From Streptococcus oralis (lineage in GTDB: Bacteria > Bacillota > Bacilli > Lactobacillales > Streptococcaceae), in NCBI GenBank assembly GCA_905370255.1, contig CAJPKC010000052.1, forward strand, positions 1-7,697: a DNA stretch of 7,697 nucleotides. Reading direction: 5' to 3'. Positions 1 through 7,530 of the stretch are shown here, piece after piece (position 1 is the stretch's first letter; each line of letters begins with the position of its first letter). The notes under the pieces were generated by a model. The model was not told the origin of the DNA. It saw nothing but the letters and a program-made list of their open reading frames with translations, and searched no databases. Both the position numbers and the translations under genes were made by a program.

Positions 1-1538
1 CTTTTAAGGCTGTCAATAATCATAAACAGGTTGTTGTTTTAGTACCAACCACAGTTCTTGCTCAGCAACATTATAGTAATTTCAAGGAAAGATTTGAGCA
101 GTTTGCTGTCAATGTAGATGTTTTAAGTCGTTTTAGAAGTAAAAAAGAGCAGACTGAAACACTTGAAAAATTGAAAAAAGGCCAAGTTGATATCCTGATA
201 GGAACCCATCGAGTTTTATCTAAAGATGTTGAATTTGCTGATTTAGGATTAATCATCATCGATGAGGAACAACGTTTTGGTGTCAAACATAAGGAAGCTT
301 TGAAGGAATTAAAAAAGAAGGTTGATGTCTTAACTTTGACAGCTACACCAATTCCTCGAACTCTTCATATGTCTATGCTAGGTATCCGAGATTTATCTGT
401 CATTGAAACCCCTCCAACAAATCGATATCCTGTTCAAACCTATGTTCTTGAACAAAATGATCGTGTGATTCGTGATGCTGTGTTGAGAGAAATCGATCGT
501 GGTGGTCAGGTTTACTATCTTTACAACAAAGTTGACACGATTGAAAAGAAGGTTTCAGAATTACAAGAACTGATTCCTGAAGCTTCTATTGGTTTTGTTC
601 ATGGTCAAATGAGTGAAATTCGTTTAGAGAATACATTACTTGATTTTATTGAAGGCGAATATGACATTTTAGTAACTACGACAATCATTGAAACAGGTGT
701 AGATATTCCAAATGCTAATACCTTGTTTATTGAAAACGCAGATCACATGGGCTTGTCAACCTTGTATCAATTAAGAGGTCGAGTTGGTCGTAGTAATCGA
801 ATCGCTTATGCCTATCTTATGTATCGACCTGACAAATCTTTGACAGAAGTTTCAGAAAAGAGATTAGAAGCTATCAAGGGATTTACCGAATTGGGTTCTG
901 GTTTCAAAATCGCTATGCGCGATTTATCTATTCGTGGAGCGGGTAATCTTTTAGGAAGTTCGCAGTCAGGTTTTATCGATTCTGTTGGTTTTGAACTCTA
1001 TTCTCAATTACTAGAAGAAGCAATTGCTAAGAAAAATGGAACTGCTAAGAAACGTGAAAAAGGTAATGCTGAGTTAATTCTACAAATTGATGCCTATCTT
1101 CCAGATGAGTATATTTCAGATGAACGACATAAAATTGAAATTTACAAGAGAATTCGTCAGATTGACAATCGTGTCAACTATGAAGAATTACAGGATGAGT
1201 TGATAGACCGATTTGGAGAATATCCAGATGTAGTTGCCTATCTCTTAGAAATTGGATTAGCCAAAGCATATCTCGATAAAGTATTTGTCAATCGTGTAGA
1301 AAGAAAGAATAATAAGCTTGTCATTCAGTTTGAAAAAATATCGCAACAACTATTTTTAACACAAGATTATTTCCAGGCTCTTTCTCAGACAAATTTGAAG
1401 GCCAATATTTCAGAAAATCAAGGTTTAATCGAAGTTGTTTTTGATATTCGAAATAAAAAAGATTATGAGATTTTAGAAGGTCTTTTAACTTTCGGAGAAT
1501 CGTTAGCGAAGATAAAAGACTTAAAAGAGTCACATTAG
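1..1538 (+). CDS. mfd: Transcription-repair coupling factor Mfd, C-terminal part (5' end outside window)
   Basis: Mfd is a cytosolic ATP-driven DNA translocase. It pushes stalled RNA polymerase off damaged DNA and recruits UvrA. The open frame runs in from the left edge (first full codon at base 3) and gives 511 residues. The family is usually about 1,150-1,170 residues, so the UvrB-like, polymerase-interacting and Walker A parts lie upstream. Visible motifs are: helicase motif Ia ([11 protein letters not shown], near residues 13-23 of this piece); the Walker B box DEEQ at bases 261-272; motif [11 protein letters not shown] from 339; motif VI RGRVGR at 774-791; and the RecG/Mfd TRG translocation motif (ELGSGFKIA...IRGAGN, about 888-947). 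The C-terminal UvrA-binding regulatory domain follows. The TTG at 171 is an internal Leu codon, not a start. No frameshift is seen. Identity is very secure from the combined motifs and from the divIC-tilS-ftsH context. Confidence 0.97.
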   Translation, partial: FKAVNNHKQVVVLVPTTVLAQQHYSNFKERFEQFAVNVDVLSRFRSKKEQTETLEKLKKGQVDILIGTHRVLSKDVEFADLGLIIIDEEQRFGVKHKEALKELKKKVDVLTLTATPIPRTLHMSMLGIRDLSVIETPPTNRYPVQTYVLEQNDRVIRDAVLREIDRGGQVYYLYNKVDTIEKKVSELQELIPEASIGFVHGQMSEIRLENTLLDFIEGEYDILVTTTIIETGVDIPNANTLFIENADHMGLSTLYQLRGRVGRSNRIAYAYLMYRPDKSLTEVSEKRLEAIKGFTELGSGFKIAMRDLSIRGAGNLLGSSQSGFIDSVGFELYSQLLEEAIAKKNGTAKKREKGNAELILQIDAYLPDEYISDERHKIEIYKRIRQIDNRVNYEELQDELIDRFGEYPDVVAYLLEIGLAKAYLDKVFVNRVERKNNKLVIQFEKISQQLFLTQDYFQALSQTNLKANISENQGLIEVVFDIRNKKDYEILEGLLTFGESLAKIKDLKESH

Positions 1539-1573
1539 GGATTACCTTTTTTCTTCTATAAAAGGGATAAAAA

Positions 1574-1582
1574 TGGTACAAT
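1574..1582 (+). promoter_or_regulatory. Extended -10 promoter upstream of rqcP
   Basis: The sequence TGGTACAAT contains an extended -10 (TGn) followed by TACAAT, one mismatch from TATAAT. A 17-bp spacer would place the -35 at 1554-1559 (TTCTAT), which is poor, so the TG extension would have to carry the promoter. Transcription would begin near 1589, just before the Shine-Dalgarno sequence. This would let rqcP-divIC and the genes after them be expressed independently of mfd. The call comes from motif inspection only; AT-rich DNA yields such matches by chance. Confidence 0.5.
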
Positions 1583-1590
1583 AATAATTT

Positions 1591-1594
1591 GAGG
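1591..1594 (+). promoter_or_regulatory. Ribosome binding site that fixes the rqcP start
   Basis: GAGG lies 9 nt before the ATG at 1604. An in-frame TTG at 1589 would add five residues (MRYYK) but would start inside this ribosome binding site and has no site of its own. The ATG also begins the family-typical N-terminus MRLDKYL. The start at 1604 is therefore chosen. Confidence 0.8.
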
Positions 1595-1603
1595 TATTAT
1601 AAG

Positions 1604-1870
1604 ATGAGATTAGATAAATATTTAAAAGTATCACGAATTATTAAACGCCGTACAGTGGCTAAGGAAGTTGCAGATAAAGGGCGTATCAAGGTAAATGGTA
1701 TCCTTGCTAAAAGTTCAACTGATTTAAAAATCAATGATCAGGTTGAAATTCGTTTTGGAAATAAATTGTTGCTTGTAAAGGTGCTCGAAATGAAAGATAG
1801 CACAAAAAAAGAAGATGCAGCTGGAATGTATGAAATTATCAGTGAAACAAGGGTAGAAGGCGATGTATAA
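1604..1870 (+). CDS. rqcP: S4 RNA-binding domain protein RqcP (YabO family)
   Basis: This 88-residue basic protein begins [10 protein letters not shown] and continues with IIKRRT and KGRIKVNG, the signature of a small S4 RNA-binding domain (about residues 1-60). It matches the family's usual length of about 85-90. In Bacillus subtilis the orthologue YabO was renamed RqcP. It binds stalled 60S-like (50S) subunits and supports RqcH in adding C-terminal alanine tails to nascent chains in ribosome-associated quality control. The assignment here rests on family resemblance and on its position directly before divIC, as in Bacillus. Its stop overlaps the divIC start by 8 nt (ATGTATAA), so the two are probably translated together. 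A weak promoter and a GAGG site precede it. Nothing looks truncated. A generic S4 heat-shock-15-like name (Hsp15) would describe the same fold. Confidence 0.9.
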   Translation: MRLDKYLKVSRIIKRRTVAKEVADKGRIKVNGILAKSSTDLKINDQVEIRFGNKLLLVKVLEMKDSTKKEDAAGMYEIISETRVEGDV

Positions 1871-2231
1871 AAAAATAGTCCAAATGAATAACTCTTTTAT
1901 TCAAAATGAACACCAACGACGTAAATACATGATGGAAGAACGTCAAAAACGTAATCGTTTTATGGGTTGGGTTTTGATTTTGATTATGTTGCTATTCATC
2001 TTACCAACTTACAATTTAGCACAAAGTTACCAACAATTACTAACACGTCGCCAGCAACTAGCTGATTTGAAAAAACAATATCAGGACTTGAGCGATGAAA
2101 AGGATAAAGAAGCTAGTTTAGCAACTAAGCTAAAAGATGAATCCTATGCGGCTAAATATTCCCGTGCAAAATATTATTATTCAAAAACATGGGAGGAAGT
2201 TTATACAATTCCGGACTTACTTCCTAGGTAA
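1863..2231 (+). CDS. divIC: Cell-division (septum) protein DivIC, FtsB-like
   Basis: This is a 122-residue bitopic membrane protein. A basic cytoplasmic N-terminus (residues 1-32, rich in R/K) is followed by one hydrophobic segment (about 33-50, [13 protein letters not shown]). An extracellular coiled coil (about 54-95, [18 protein letters not shown] and following heptads) then leads to a short tail ending in IPDLLPR. This is the DivIC/FtsB layout. In the family, DivIC pairs with FtsL and DivIB (FtsQ) at the septum and controls the FtsW-PBP synthase. The ATG at 1863 lies inside the end of rqcP. AAGGG at 1849-1853 gives a 9-nt spacing. A second ATG at 1884 has no ribosome binding site, so 1863 is preferred. 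Length and context (rqcP upstream, tilS-ftsH downstream) support the call. Confidence 0.93.
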   Translation: MYKKIVQMNNSFIQNEHQRRKYMMEERQKRNRFMGWVLILIMLLFILPTYNLAQSYQQLLTRRQQLADLKKQYQDLSDEKDKEASLATKLKDESYAAKYSRAKYYYSKTWEEVYTIPDLLPR

Positions 2232-2237
2232 TGTGAA

Positions 2238-2360
2238 ATGGAAAATTTATTAGATATTGTCGAAAAATTTTTAAGTCAGTCAGATGAAAAATTAGATGAG
2301 TTAGCTCAAAAGAATCATCTGTTACGACTACAAGAAGAAGAGGGGAAAAAGAATGCGTAA
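2238..2360 (+). CDS. Small conserved-looking protein, 40 residues (SP_0009-like), function unknown
   Basis: This short ORF sits between divIC and the serine-hydrolase-like gene. It starts MENLLDIVEKFL and is highly charged and probably fully helical, with leucines spaced like an amphipathic helix or short coiled coil (LLDIVEKFL, then KLDELAQKNHLLRLQ). It has no signal peptide or membrane segment. AGG at 2226-2228 lies 9 nt before its ATG, and the ORF starts 6 nt after the divIC stop. Its end overlaps the next gene by 8 nt (ATGCGTAA). The AGGGG ribosome binding site of that gene lies within its last codons. It matches what I recall as the S. pneumoniae SP_0009 protein, in the same place and of the same length. 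No function is known to me. It could be a real small division-associated protein or a coupling leader for the downstream gene. Confidence 0.75.
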   Translation: MENLLDIVEKFLSQSDEKLDELAQKNHLLRLQEEEGKKNA

Positions 2361-3621
2361 ATTTTTAGTGATATTACTACTTCCTATTTTCCTAAAAAGC
2401 GTTCAAGTAGTAAGCACTGAGAATCCAGTTATCATTCCAAAACAAGAAGTTTATTCTTTAACTCATACTCCATATCATTTTTATTATCAAGATATTATAG
2501 AATCTCCAAAATTTTATGGTGAGACGCCAGTTTATTCTACAGAAGACCTGATTAAAGAATCAGGAAAAGTCAATGCAGAAACAAAATTATCTGTTTTAGA
2601 ATGGCGATTAAATAAACAAGGACAGCCTGTGTTTAAATTGTCAAATAATCAATTTGTGATGGCTGATAAACGACTTTTATACGATAGTTCCATCGTAAAC
2701 GATTTTTCTAAACGAGTATGGCTAGAACCAGGATTTGTCGTTTATAATAGTCCTTATGATCAACAAGAATTAAAGTCTACTTTAGCAGCTTATCAAGAGG
2801 TTGAAGCAGATATGTCTATTTTTGCTGAAGGTCGTGAATTCTTACATATCAAGCAAACGGGCTGGATTTCGACGGATTATATTTCCGATGATGATAATCG
2901 TATTCAGAAAGTACAAGAGTTGCTATCTGCAAATTATCAAAATGAACAGTTCTCTATTTATATTAAACAATTGAGTACAGGTAAGGAAGCTGGCATTAAT
3001 GAAAATCAAAAAATGTACGCTGCTAGTGTTATGAAATTACCTTATCTTTATTCTGTTCAGGAAAAAATCAATCAAGGTGATTACCAACTTGACACGAAAT
3101 TGAAGTATGTTTCCGAAGTTAATGATTTCCCTGGTTCTTATAAACCGGAAGGAAGCGGAAGTCTCCCTAAAACAGCGGACAATAAAGAATACACAATCAA
3201 AGATTTAATCACAAAAACTGCAAAAGAATCTGACAATGTAGCTCATAATATTCTTGCTTATTATATTACGAATAAATCAGATGAAGCCTTTAAAAAAGAA
3301 ATGGCTACTATAGCAGGTGAAGAGTGGAATGTGACAGATAAGATAGCTTCAGCTAAAATGGCTGGTCAAGTTATGGAATCTATTTATAATCAGAATGGTT
3401 TTGTTTTAGAATCTCTTTCACAAACATCTTTTGATAATCAGCGAATTGCTAAGAATATTTCTGCTAAGGTAGCCCATAAAATTGGGGATGCAGATGAATT
3501 TAAACACGATGTGGGAATAGTCTATACAGATTCTCCTTTCGTTATTTCAATCTTTACCAAAAATTCTGATTACGATACCATTTCTAAAATTGCTAAGGAT
3601 GTCTACGAGGTCCTAAAATGA
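2353..3621 (+). CDS. Secreted serine-hydrolase / beta-lactamase-fold (PBP-like) protein, SP_0010-like
   Basis: This 422-residue exported protein has an N-terminus (MRK, a hydrophobic run [11 protein letters not shown], then KSVQVVS) that reads as a signal peptide, probably cut near residue 21. There is no lipobox cysteine. Residues about 58-180 contain two similar SH3/GW-like segments. Residues about 185-422 are a class A beta-lactamase-type domain with S225-V-M-K228 (SxxK), S293-D294-N295 (SDN) and K376-I-G378 in the KTG position. No clear omega-loop glutamate (ExxxN) follows SDN, so deacylation like that of a true beta-lactamase is doubtful. A cell-wall peptidase, transpeptidase-like or penicillin-sensing role is possible but unproven. 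AGGGG at 2341-2345 lies 7 nt before the ATG. The gene overlaps the small ORF upstream by 8 nt and tilS downstream by 4 nt, so it is a member of the division-gene transcript. Confidence 0.88.
   Translation: MRKFLVILLLPIFLKSVQVVSTENPVIIPKQEVYSLTHTPYHFYYQDIIESPKFYGETPVYSTEDLIKESGKVNAETKLSVLEWRLNKQGQPVFKLSNNQFVMADKRLLYDSSIVNDFSKRVWLEPGFVVYNSPYDQQELKSTLAAYQEVEADMSIFAEGREFLHIKQTGWISTDYISDDDNRIQKVQELLSANYQNEQFSIYIKQLSTGKEAGINENQKMYAASVMKLPYLYSVQEKINQGDYQLDTKLKYVSEVNDFPGSYKPEGSGSLPKTADNKEYTIKDLITKTAKESDNVAHNILAYYITNKSDEAFKKEMATIAGEEWNVTDKIASAKMAGQVMESIYNQNGFVLESLSQTSFDNQRIAKNISAKVAHKIGDADEFKHDVGIVYTDSPFVISIFTKNSDYDTISKIAKDVYEVLK
2524..2892 (+). repeat. Two degenerate SH3/GW-like segments in the serine-hydrolase-like protein
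   Basis: Residues about 58-112 and 129-180 share a pattern. Each opens with a (P/V)VYxx turn and later has a short strand before a polar turn ([10 protein letters not shown] against [10 protein letters not shown]). Each ends in a hydrophobic strand closing with aspartate ([11 protein letters not shown] against [10 protein letters not shown]). This resembles tandem bacterial SH3 or GW wall-binding modules placed before the catalytic-type domain. The similarity was aligned by eye and is weak, so the domain name is an inference. Confidence 0.45.
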
Positions 3622-4895
3622 GAGACCGAGATTTTTTAAATCATTTTCTAGAAAAAGGTTACTTTGAAGGACATTCAAGAGTTGTGTTAGCCTTGTCTGG
3701 TGGATTGGATTCGATGTTTCTTTTTCAACTTCTTATGACCTATCAAAAAGAACTTGGTATTGAATTGTTTTTAGCTCATGTAAATCATAAACAACGACCA
3801 GAGTCAGATCAGGAAGAAAATGAATTAAGAAAATTAGCTGAACAAGCTGGAGTTCCAATTTATGTAGCTTGTTTTACTGGAGATTTTTCAGAAGCGAATG
3901 CTCGTCAATTTCGCTATGAATTTTTTAGAGAAGTGATGGAGAAAACTTCATCTACAGCTCTTGTAACAGCTCATCATGCAGATGATCAAGTTGAGACAAT
4001 CTTTATGCGATTGATTAGAGGTGTTAGACTACACCATTTATCAGCTATTAAAGAAAGACAAATGTTTGATAAGGGAGAGTTGATTCGTCCTTTGTTGTCT
4101 TTTTATAAGAAGGATTTTCCTGAAATTGAGCATTTTGAAGATTCAACGAATAAAGAAAATCACTATCTTCGCAATCGTATTCGCAACCTCTATCTGCCAC
4201 AGTTAGAAAAAGAAAATGTTCAGGTAAAAAAAGCAATTTTAGAGTTTGGAAAAGAAGTTTCTGATTATCAAATTGCTCTGGCTGAATTATCTCAAGCGGT
4301 TGATGTAGAAGATTTAACTCAGTTTTTATCTTTTAGTGAAGCAACGCAACGAGTTTTACTACAACAATATCTTAGTCGTTTTGCTGATTTAAATGTAACA
4401 AGAGAACAATTTCAAGAAATTCATCATATTTTAAAAACTAAGAGTCAATATCGCCATAGTATAAAAAATGGTTATGAACTTATAAAAGAATACCAGCACT
4501 TTCAAATTGGTAAAATCAGACCAAAGTCTGATGAAAAAAGTAGTGAGTGTGTGTTAAACTATCAAAATCAAGTTTATTATGAAGGTTTTCTATTTTCATT
4601 TGGAATTCCTCTAAAAGGTGAAAATGTTCAACAAATAAATGTTTCCCGTGAAACATCATTGATTTTGAGGCATCGACAGCCAGGTGATTATTTGATAATA
4701 AATGGTCATCGAAAAAAAGTAAGGCGACTTTTTATTGATTTAAAAATTCCTGCAGAAAAACGAAAAAATGCGATTATTGTTGAGCAATTCGGAAAGATTT
4801 GTTCAATTTTAGGAATTGAACTCAGTGATTTGAGTATAAAAATGAAAAATGATATAATGAACACTGTACTTTATATAGAAAAAATAGATAGGTAA
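3618..4895 (+). CDS. tilS: tRNA(Ile)-lysidine synthetase TilS
   Basis: TilS is a cytosolic N-type ATP pyrophosphatase. It attaches lysine to C34 of the minor tRNA-Ile (CAU anticodon), so that it reads AUA and is charged with isoleucine. The 425-residue protein shows the PP-loop SGGLDS (27-32), the [10 protein letters not shown] segment (54-63), HHADDQVET (119-127) and the [16 protein letters not shown] box (175-190). The TilS C-terminal domain is near 345-425 ([10 protein letters not shown]...[13 protein letters not shown]). The length is typical. The ATG overlaps the previous stop as ATGA, with GAGG at 3607-3610 placed 7 nt upstream. The gene carries two embedded DNA signals: a parS-like palindrome at 4640-4655 and a promoter at 4830-4858. 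In Bacillus subtilis, TilS together with HprT has been reported to activate ftsH transcription. The same gene trio follows here, but that role is not tested by the sequence. Confidence 0.97.
   Translation: MRDRDFLNHFLEKGYFEGHSRVVLALSGGLDSMFLFQLLMTYQKELGIELFLAHVNHKQRPESDQEENELRKLAEQAGVPIYVACFTGDFSEANARQFRYEFFREVMEKTSSTALVTAHHADDQVETIFMRLIRGVRLHHLSAIKERQMFDKGELIRPLLSFYKKDFPEIEHFEDSTNKENHYLRNRIRNLYLPQLEKENVQVKKAILEFGKEVSDYQIALAELSQAVDVEDLTQFLSFSEATQRVLLQQYLSRFADLNVTREQFQEIHHILKTKSQYRHSIKNGYELIKEYQHFQIGKIRPKSDEKSSECVLNYQNQVYYEGFLFSFGIPLKGENVQQINVSRETSLILRHRQPGDYLIINGHRKKVRRLFIDLKIPAEKRKNAIIVEQFGKICSILGIELSDLSIKMKNDIMNTVLYIEKIDR
4640..4655. promoter_or_regulatory. parS centromere-like site (ParB/Spo0J binding) inside tilS
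   Basis: The 16-mer TGTTTCCCGTGAAACA differs at one position from the Firmicute parS palindrome TGTTTCACGTGAAACA. The substitution is a central A to C, which leaves both outer arms (TGTTTC and GAAACA) intact. It is read in frame as N-V-S-R-E-T. Similar parS sites sit inside coding genes close to oriC in other Firmicutes, where ParB loads and spreads and recruits SMC. The site fits the origin-proximal gene order here. ParB binding itself is inferred. Confidence 0.8.
4830..4858 (+). promoter_or_regulatory. Internal promoter for hpt-ftsH within the 3' end of tilS
   Basis: The -35 is TTGAGT (4830-4835, four of six consensus bases). A 17-bp spacer separates it from a perfect TATAAT (4853-4858), which is preceded by TGA, giving an extended -10. 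The expected start is near 4865, leaving a 5' leader of about 35 nt before the hpt ATG. It would allow hpt and ftsH to be transcribed without the division/tilS transcript. It overlaps coding sequence (N-D-I-M-N), so it is a prediction, but the combined match is the best in the coding part of the window. Confidence 0.7.
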
Positions 4896-4899
4896 AATC

Positions 4900-5442
4900 A
4901 TGTTAGAACAAGATATCAAGAAGATTTTGATTTCACAAGATGAAATTACAGAAGCTGCTAAGAAGTTAGGTGCTCAATTGACCAAAGATTATGAAGGTAA
5001 AAATCCGATTCTAGTTGGTATTTTAAAAGGATCTATTCCTTTTATGGCAGAATTGGTGAAATATATCGACACTCATCTTGAGATGGACTTTATGATGGTT
5101 TCTAGCTATCATGGTGGTACTGTAAGTAGCGGTGTTATCAATATCAAACAAGATGTAACTCAAGATATTAAAGGTAGACATGTTGTTTTTGTGGAAGATA
5201 TTATCGACACTGGTCAAACCTTGAAAAGTTTGAGAGATATGTTTACTGCTAGAGAAGCGGCATCTGTTAAGATTGTTACAATGCTTGATAAACCAGAAGG
5301 CCGTACTGTAGAAATCGAAGCAGACTACACATGTTTTACTATTCCAAATGAATTTGTTGTAGGCTATGGTTTAGACTATAATGAAAATTATCGTAACCTT
5401 CCTTATGTAGGCGTATTGAAAGAGGAAGTTTACTCAAAATAG
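4900..5442 (+). CDS. hpt: Hypoxanthine(-guanine) phosphoribosyltransferase
   Basis: This is a cytosolic purine-salvage enzyme that joins hypoxanthine or guanine to PRPP, giving IMP or GMP. The 180-residue protein has the usual length. It shows the LKGS diphosphate-binding loop (42-45), the flexible loop SSYHGGT (68-74), the PRPP motif [10 protein letters not shown] (98-107, with the catalytic-type Asp103) and a C-terminal base-recognition region ([12 protein letters not shown], 149-160, then NLPYVG). AGG at 4890-4892 lies 7 nt before the ATG, and only 4 nt separate the gene from the tilS stop. It can be read from the upstream cluster or from the promoter at 4830-4858. The tilS-hpt-ftsH order is conserved in Bacillus, where HprT has been reported to act with TilS on ftsH. 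Adenine or xanthine specificity is less likely from the motifs and context. Confidence 0.97.
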   Translation: MLEQDIKKILISQDEITEAAKKLGAQLTKDYEGKNPILVGILKGSIPFMAELVKYIDTHLEMDFMMVSSYHGGTVSSGVINIKQDVTQDIKGRHVVFVEDIIDTGQTLKSLRDMFTAREAASVKIVTMLDKPEGRTVEIEADYTCFTIPNEFVVGYGLDYNENYRNLPYVGVLKEEVYSK

Positions 5443-5458
5443 AAGGGTAAGTTGTTGA

Positions 5459-7417
5459 ATGCAAAAACAAAATAATGGTTTTATAAAAAATCCATTTCTT
5501 TATTTGTTGATGATTTTCTTGCTAGTAACAGGATTCCAGTACTTTTTCGCTGGGAGAGCTGCCGGGCACAGTCAACAAATTAAATACTCAGAATTGGTGC
5601 AGGAAATCACTAACGACAATGTAAAAGAAATAACCTATCAACCAAGTGGTAGTGTTATTGAAGTGTCTGGTGTCTATAAAACTGCTAAAACAGAAAAACC
5701 GGAAACAGGTATTCAGTTTTTCACACCTTCTGCAACAAAAGTAGAAAAATTTACAAGTATTATTCTTCCATCGGATACTACTGTAGCAGATTTGCAAAAA
5801 CTAGCTGGTGAACACCAAACACAAGTTGAAGTCAAGCACGAAAGCTCAAGTGGTATGTGGATTAACATCCTAGTTTCGGTAGTGCCATTTGCCATTTTAT
5901 TCTTCTTCCTATTTTCTATGATGGGAAATATGGGAGGAAATAGCGGACGCAATCCGATGAGCTTTGGACGCAGTAAAGCTAAGGCTGCTAATAAGGAAGA
6001 TATCAAAGTACGCTTTTCAGATGTAGCAGGAGCTGAAGAAGAAAAACAAGAACTTGTTGAAGTTGTTGAATTCTTGAAAGATCCAAAACGCTTTACAAAA
6101 TTAGGTGCTCGTATCCCAGCTGGTGTTCTCTTAGAAGGACCTCCGGGAACTGGTAAAACATTACTTGCTAAAGCAGTAGCAGGAGAAGCTGGAGTACCAT
6201 TCTTTAGTATTTCAGGTTCTGACTTCGTAGAAATGTTTGTCGGTGTCGGTGCCAGCCGTGTACGTTCACTTTTTGAGGACGCTAAAAAAGCAGCACCAGC
6301 AATTATCTTCATTGATGAAATTGATGCCGTTGGTCGCCAACGTGGTGTCGGTCTTGGTGGAGGTAATGACGAACGTGAACAAACCTTGAACCAACTCTTG
6401 ATTGAAATGGATGGTTTTGAAGGAAATGAAGGAATCATTGTCATTGCGGCAACGAACCGTTCAGATGTTCTAGACCCAGCCCTTCTTCGTCCAGGTCGTT
6501 TTGATAGAAAAGTATTGGTTGGTCGTCCAGATGTTAAGGGACGCGAAGCAATTCTAAAAGTCCATGCTAGAAATAAACCTCTAGCAGAAGATGTAGACTT
6601 GAAGTTAGTAGCACAACAAACTCCTGGTTTTGTTGGTGCTGACTTGGAAAACGTATTGAACGAAGCGGCATTAGTTGCTGCTCGTCGTAACAAATCAGTC
6701 ATCGATGCTTCTGATATTGATGAGGCAGAAGATCGCGTTATTGCAGGGCCTTCTAAGAAAGATAAAACTGTTTCCCAAAAAGAACGTGAAATGGTTGCTT
6801 ATCACGAGGCCGGACACACTATCGTAGGGTTAGTCTTATCGAATGCGCGTGTCGTTCATAAGGTAACAATTGTTCCTCGTGGTCGTGCAGGTGGTTACAT
6901 GATTGCTCTTCCAAAAGAAGATCAAATGTTGCTATCTAAAGAAGATATGAAAGAACAATTAGCTGGTTTGATGGGTGGACGTGTTGCTGAAGAAATCATC
7001 TTTAATGTCCAAACAACAGGTGCATCAAACGACTTTGAGCAAGCTACACAAATGGCGCGTGCAATGGTTACAGAGTATGGTATGAGTGAAAAACTTGGAC
7101 CTGTTCAATACGAAGGAAATCATGCAATGTTTGGTGCTCAAACTCCACAAAAATCTATTTCAGAGCGTACAGCTTATGAAATTGACGAAGAAGTTCGAGC
7201 ATTGTTGAATGAAGCACGTAATAAAGCAGCTGAAATTATTCAATCAAATCGTGAAACGCATAAATTAATTGCAGAAGCCTTATTGAAATATGAAACATTG
7301 GATAGTACACAAATTAAATCTCTTTACGAAACAGGGAAAATGCCTGAATCAGTAGAAGAGGAATCACGTGCCCTATCATATGATGAAGTCAAATCAAAAA
7401 TGGCTGAAGAAAACTAA
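5459..7417 (+). CDS. ftsH: ATP-dependent zinc metalloprotease FtsH
   Basis: FtsH is a membrane-anchored hexameric AAA+ protease that degrades misfolded membrane proteins and selected regulators. The 652 residues are full length. There are two membrane segments (about 12-30 and 132-153) around an extracellular domain. The AAA domain has Walker A GPPGTGKT (227-234), pore loop MFVG (259-262), Walker B IIFIDE (282-287) and the second region of homology [19 protein letters not shown] (331-349). The peptidase has HEAGH (449-453), with the likely third zinc ligand Asp525 in TGASND. The ATG at 5459 follows AAGGG (5443-5447) at a rather long 11-nt spacing. No better in-frame start exists after the hpt stop. 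The gap to hpt is 16 nt, so both are probably on one transcript, ended by the hairpin at 7438. The extracellular domain (about 31-131) appears to differ most from the pneumococcal protein as I recall it, while the AAA part is almost unchanged. Confidence 0.99.
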   Translation: MQKQNNGFIKNPFLYLLMIFLLVTGFQYFFAGRAAGHSQQIKYSELVQEITNDNVKEITYQPSGSVIEVSGVYKTAKTEKPETGIQFFTPSATKVEKFTSIILPSDTTVADLQKLAGEHQTQVEVKHESSSGMWINILVSVVPFAILFFFLFSMMGNMGGNSGRNPMSFGRSKAKAANKEDIKVRFSDVAGAEEEKQELVEVVEFLKDPKRFTKLGARIPAGVLLEGPPGTGKTLLAKAVAGEAGVPFFSISGSDFVEMFVGVGASRVRSLFEDAKKAAPAIIFIDEIDAVGRQRGVGLGGGNDEREQTLNQLLIEMDGFEGNEGIIVIAATNRSDVLDPALLRPGRFDRKVLVGRPDVKGREAILKVHARNKPLAEDVDLKLVAQQTPGFVGADLENVLNEAALVAARRNKSVIDASDIDEAEDRVIAGPSKKDKTVSQKEREMVAYHEAGHTIVGLVLSNARVVHKVTIVPRGRAGGYMIALPKEDQMLLSKEDMKEQLAGLMGGRVAEEIIFNVQTTGASNDFEQATQMARAMVTEYGMSEKLGPVQYEGNHAMFGAQTPQKSISERTAYEIDEEVRALLNEARNKAAEIIQSNRETHKLIAEALLKYETLDSTQIKSLYETGKMPESVEEESRALSYDEVKSKMAEEN

Positions 7418-7437
7418 AATATTAGTAGACGAGATAC

Positions 7438-7470
7438 AAGAGAGGATACTATTATATCCTCTCTTTCTTA
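7438..7470 (+). terminator. Intrinsic terminator after ftsH
   Basis: There is a perfect 11-bp inverted repeat, AAGAGAGGATA (7438-7448) and TATCCTCTCTT (7455-7465), with a 6-nt loop CTATTA. A T-rich tail (TTTCTTATTAT) follows. It begins 20 nt after the ftsH stop and separates the mRNA unit from the stable-RNA promoter at 7531. The U-tract is interrupted by C and A, but the stem is strong. Confidence 0.88.
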
Positions 7471-7489
7471 TTATAAAAACTAATCTATG

Positions 7490-7526
7490 AAAAACCAGTA
7501 AAAAAATTCAGAAAAAACAAATCAAA
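7490..7526 (+). promoter_or_regulatory. Phased A-tracts upstream of the tRNA promoter (UP-element-like, probably curved DNA)
   Basis: A-runs at 7490-7494, 7500-7506, 7512-7517 and 7524-7526 have centres about 11 bp apart, close to one helical turn, and end 4 bp before the -35. Such phased A-tracts bend DNA and commonly boost stable-RNA promoters through contact with the RNA polymerase alpha subunit. Spacing is seen directly; the function is inferred. Confidence 0.5.
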
Positions 7527-7530
7527 CTAG

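Noticed and set aside
171..173. TTG as the start of a shorter mfd-like protein
   Set aside because: The frame is open to the left edge and the upstream residues match Mfd helicase motif Ia, so this is an internal leucine codon.
1545..1565. Inverted repeat CCTTTT ... AAAAGG after mfd as a terminator
   Set aside because: It has only 6 pairs, mostly A-T, with a 9-nt loop and no T-run after it on either strand.
1321..1581. Minus-strand frame of 86 codons over the end of mfd
   Set aside because: It is mostly opposite conserved mfd coding sequence, shows no recognisable protein features and has no convincing start.
2743..2748. TATAAT in the serine-hydrolase gene (another at 3385-3390)
   Set aside because: No acceptable -35 or TG extension is present, and both lie far from any gene start.
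5354..5382. Candidate promoter for ftsH inside hpt (TTGTTG, 17 bp, TATAAT)
   Set aside because: The -10 is dictated by conserved codons (D-Y-N-E), the -35 matches only three of six bases and there is no TG extension. It cannot be separated from chance.
5713..6702. Long open frame (329 codons) on the minus strand across ftsH
   Set aside because: It is a shadow of the ftsH codon pattern: Ser/Arg/Pro-rich, low-complexity translation, no ribosome binding site, and it lies wholly opposite a secure gene.
7250..7257. CGTGAAAC, resembling half of a parS site, in the ftsH 3' region
   Set aside because: Only one half-site is present. The other arm does not match, so it is not a parS palindrome.
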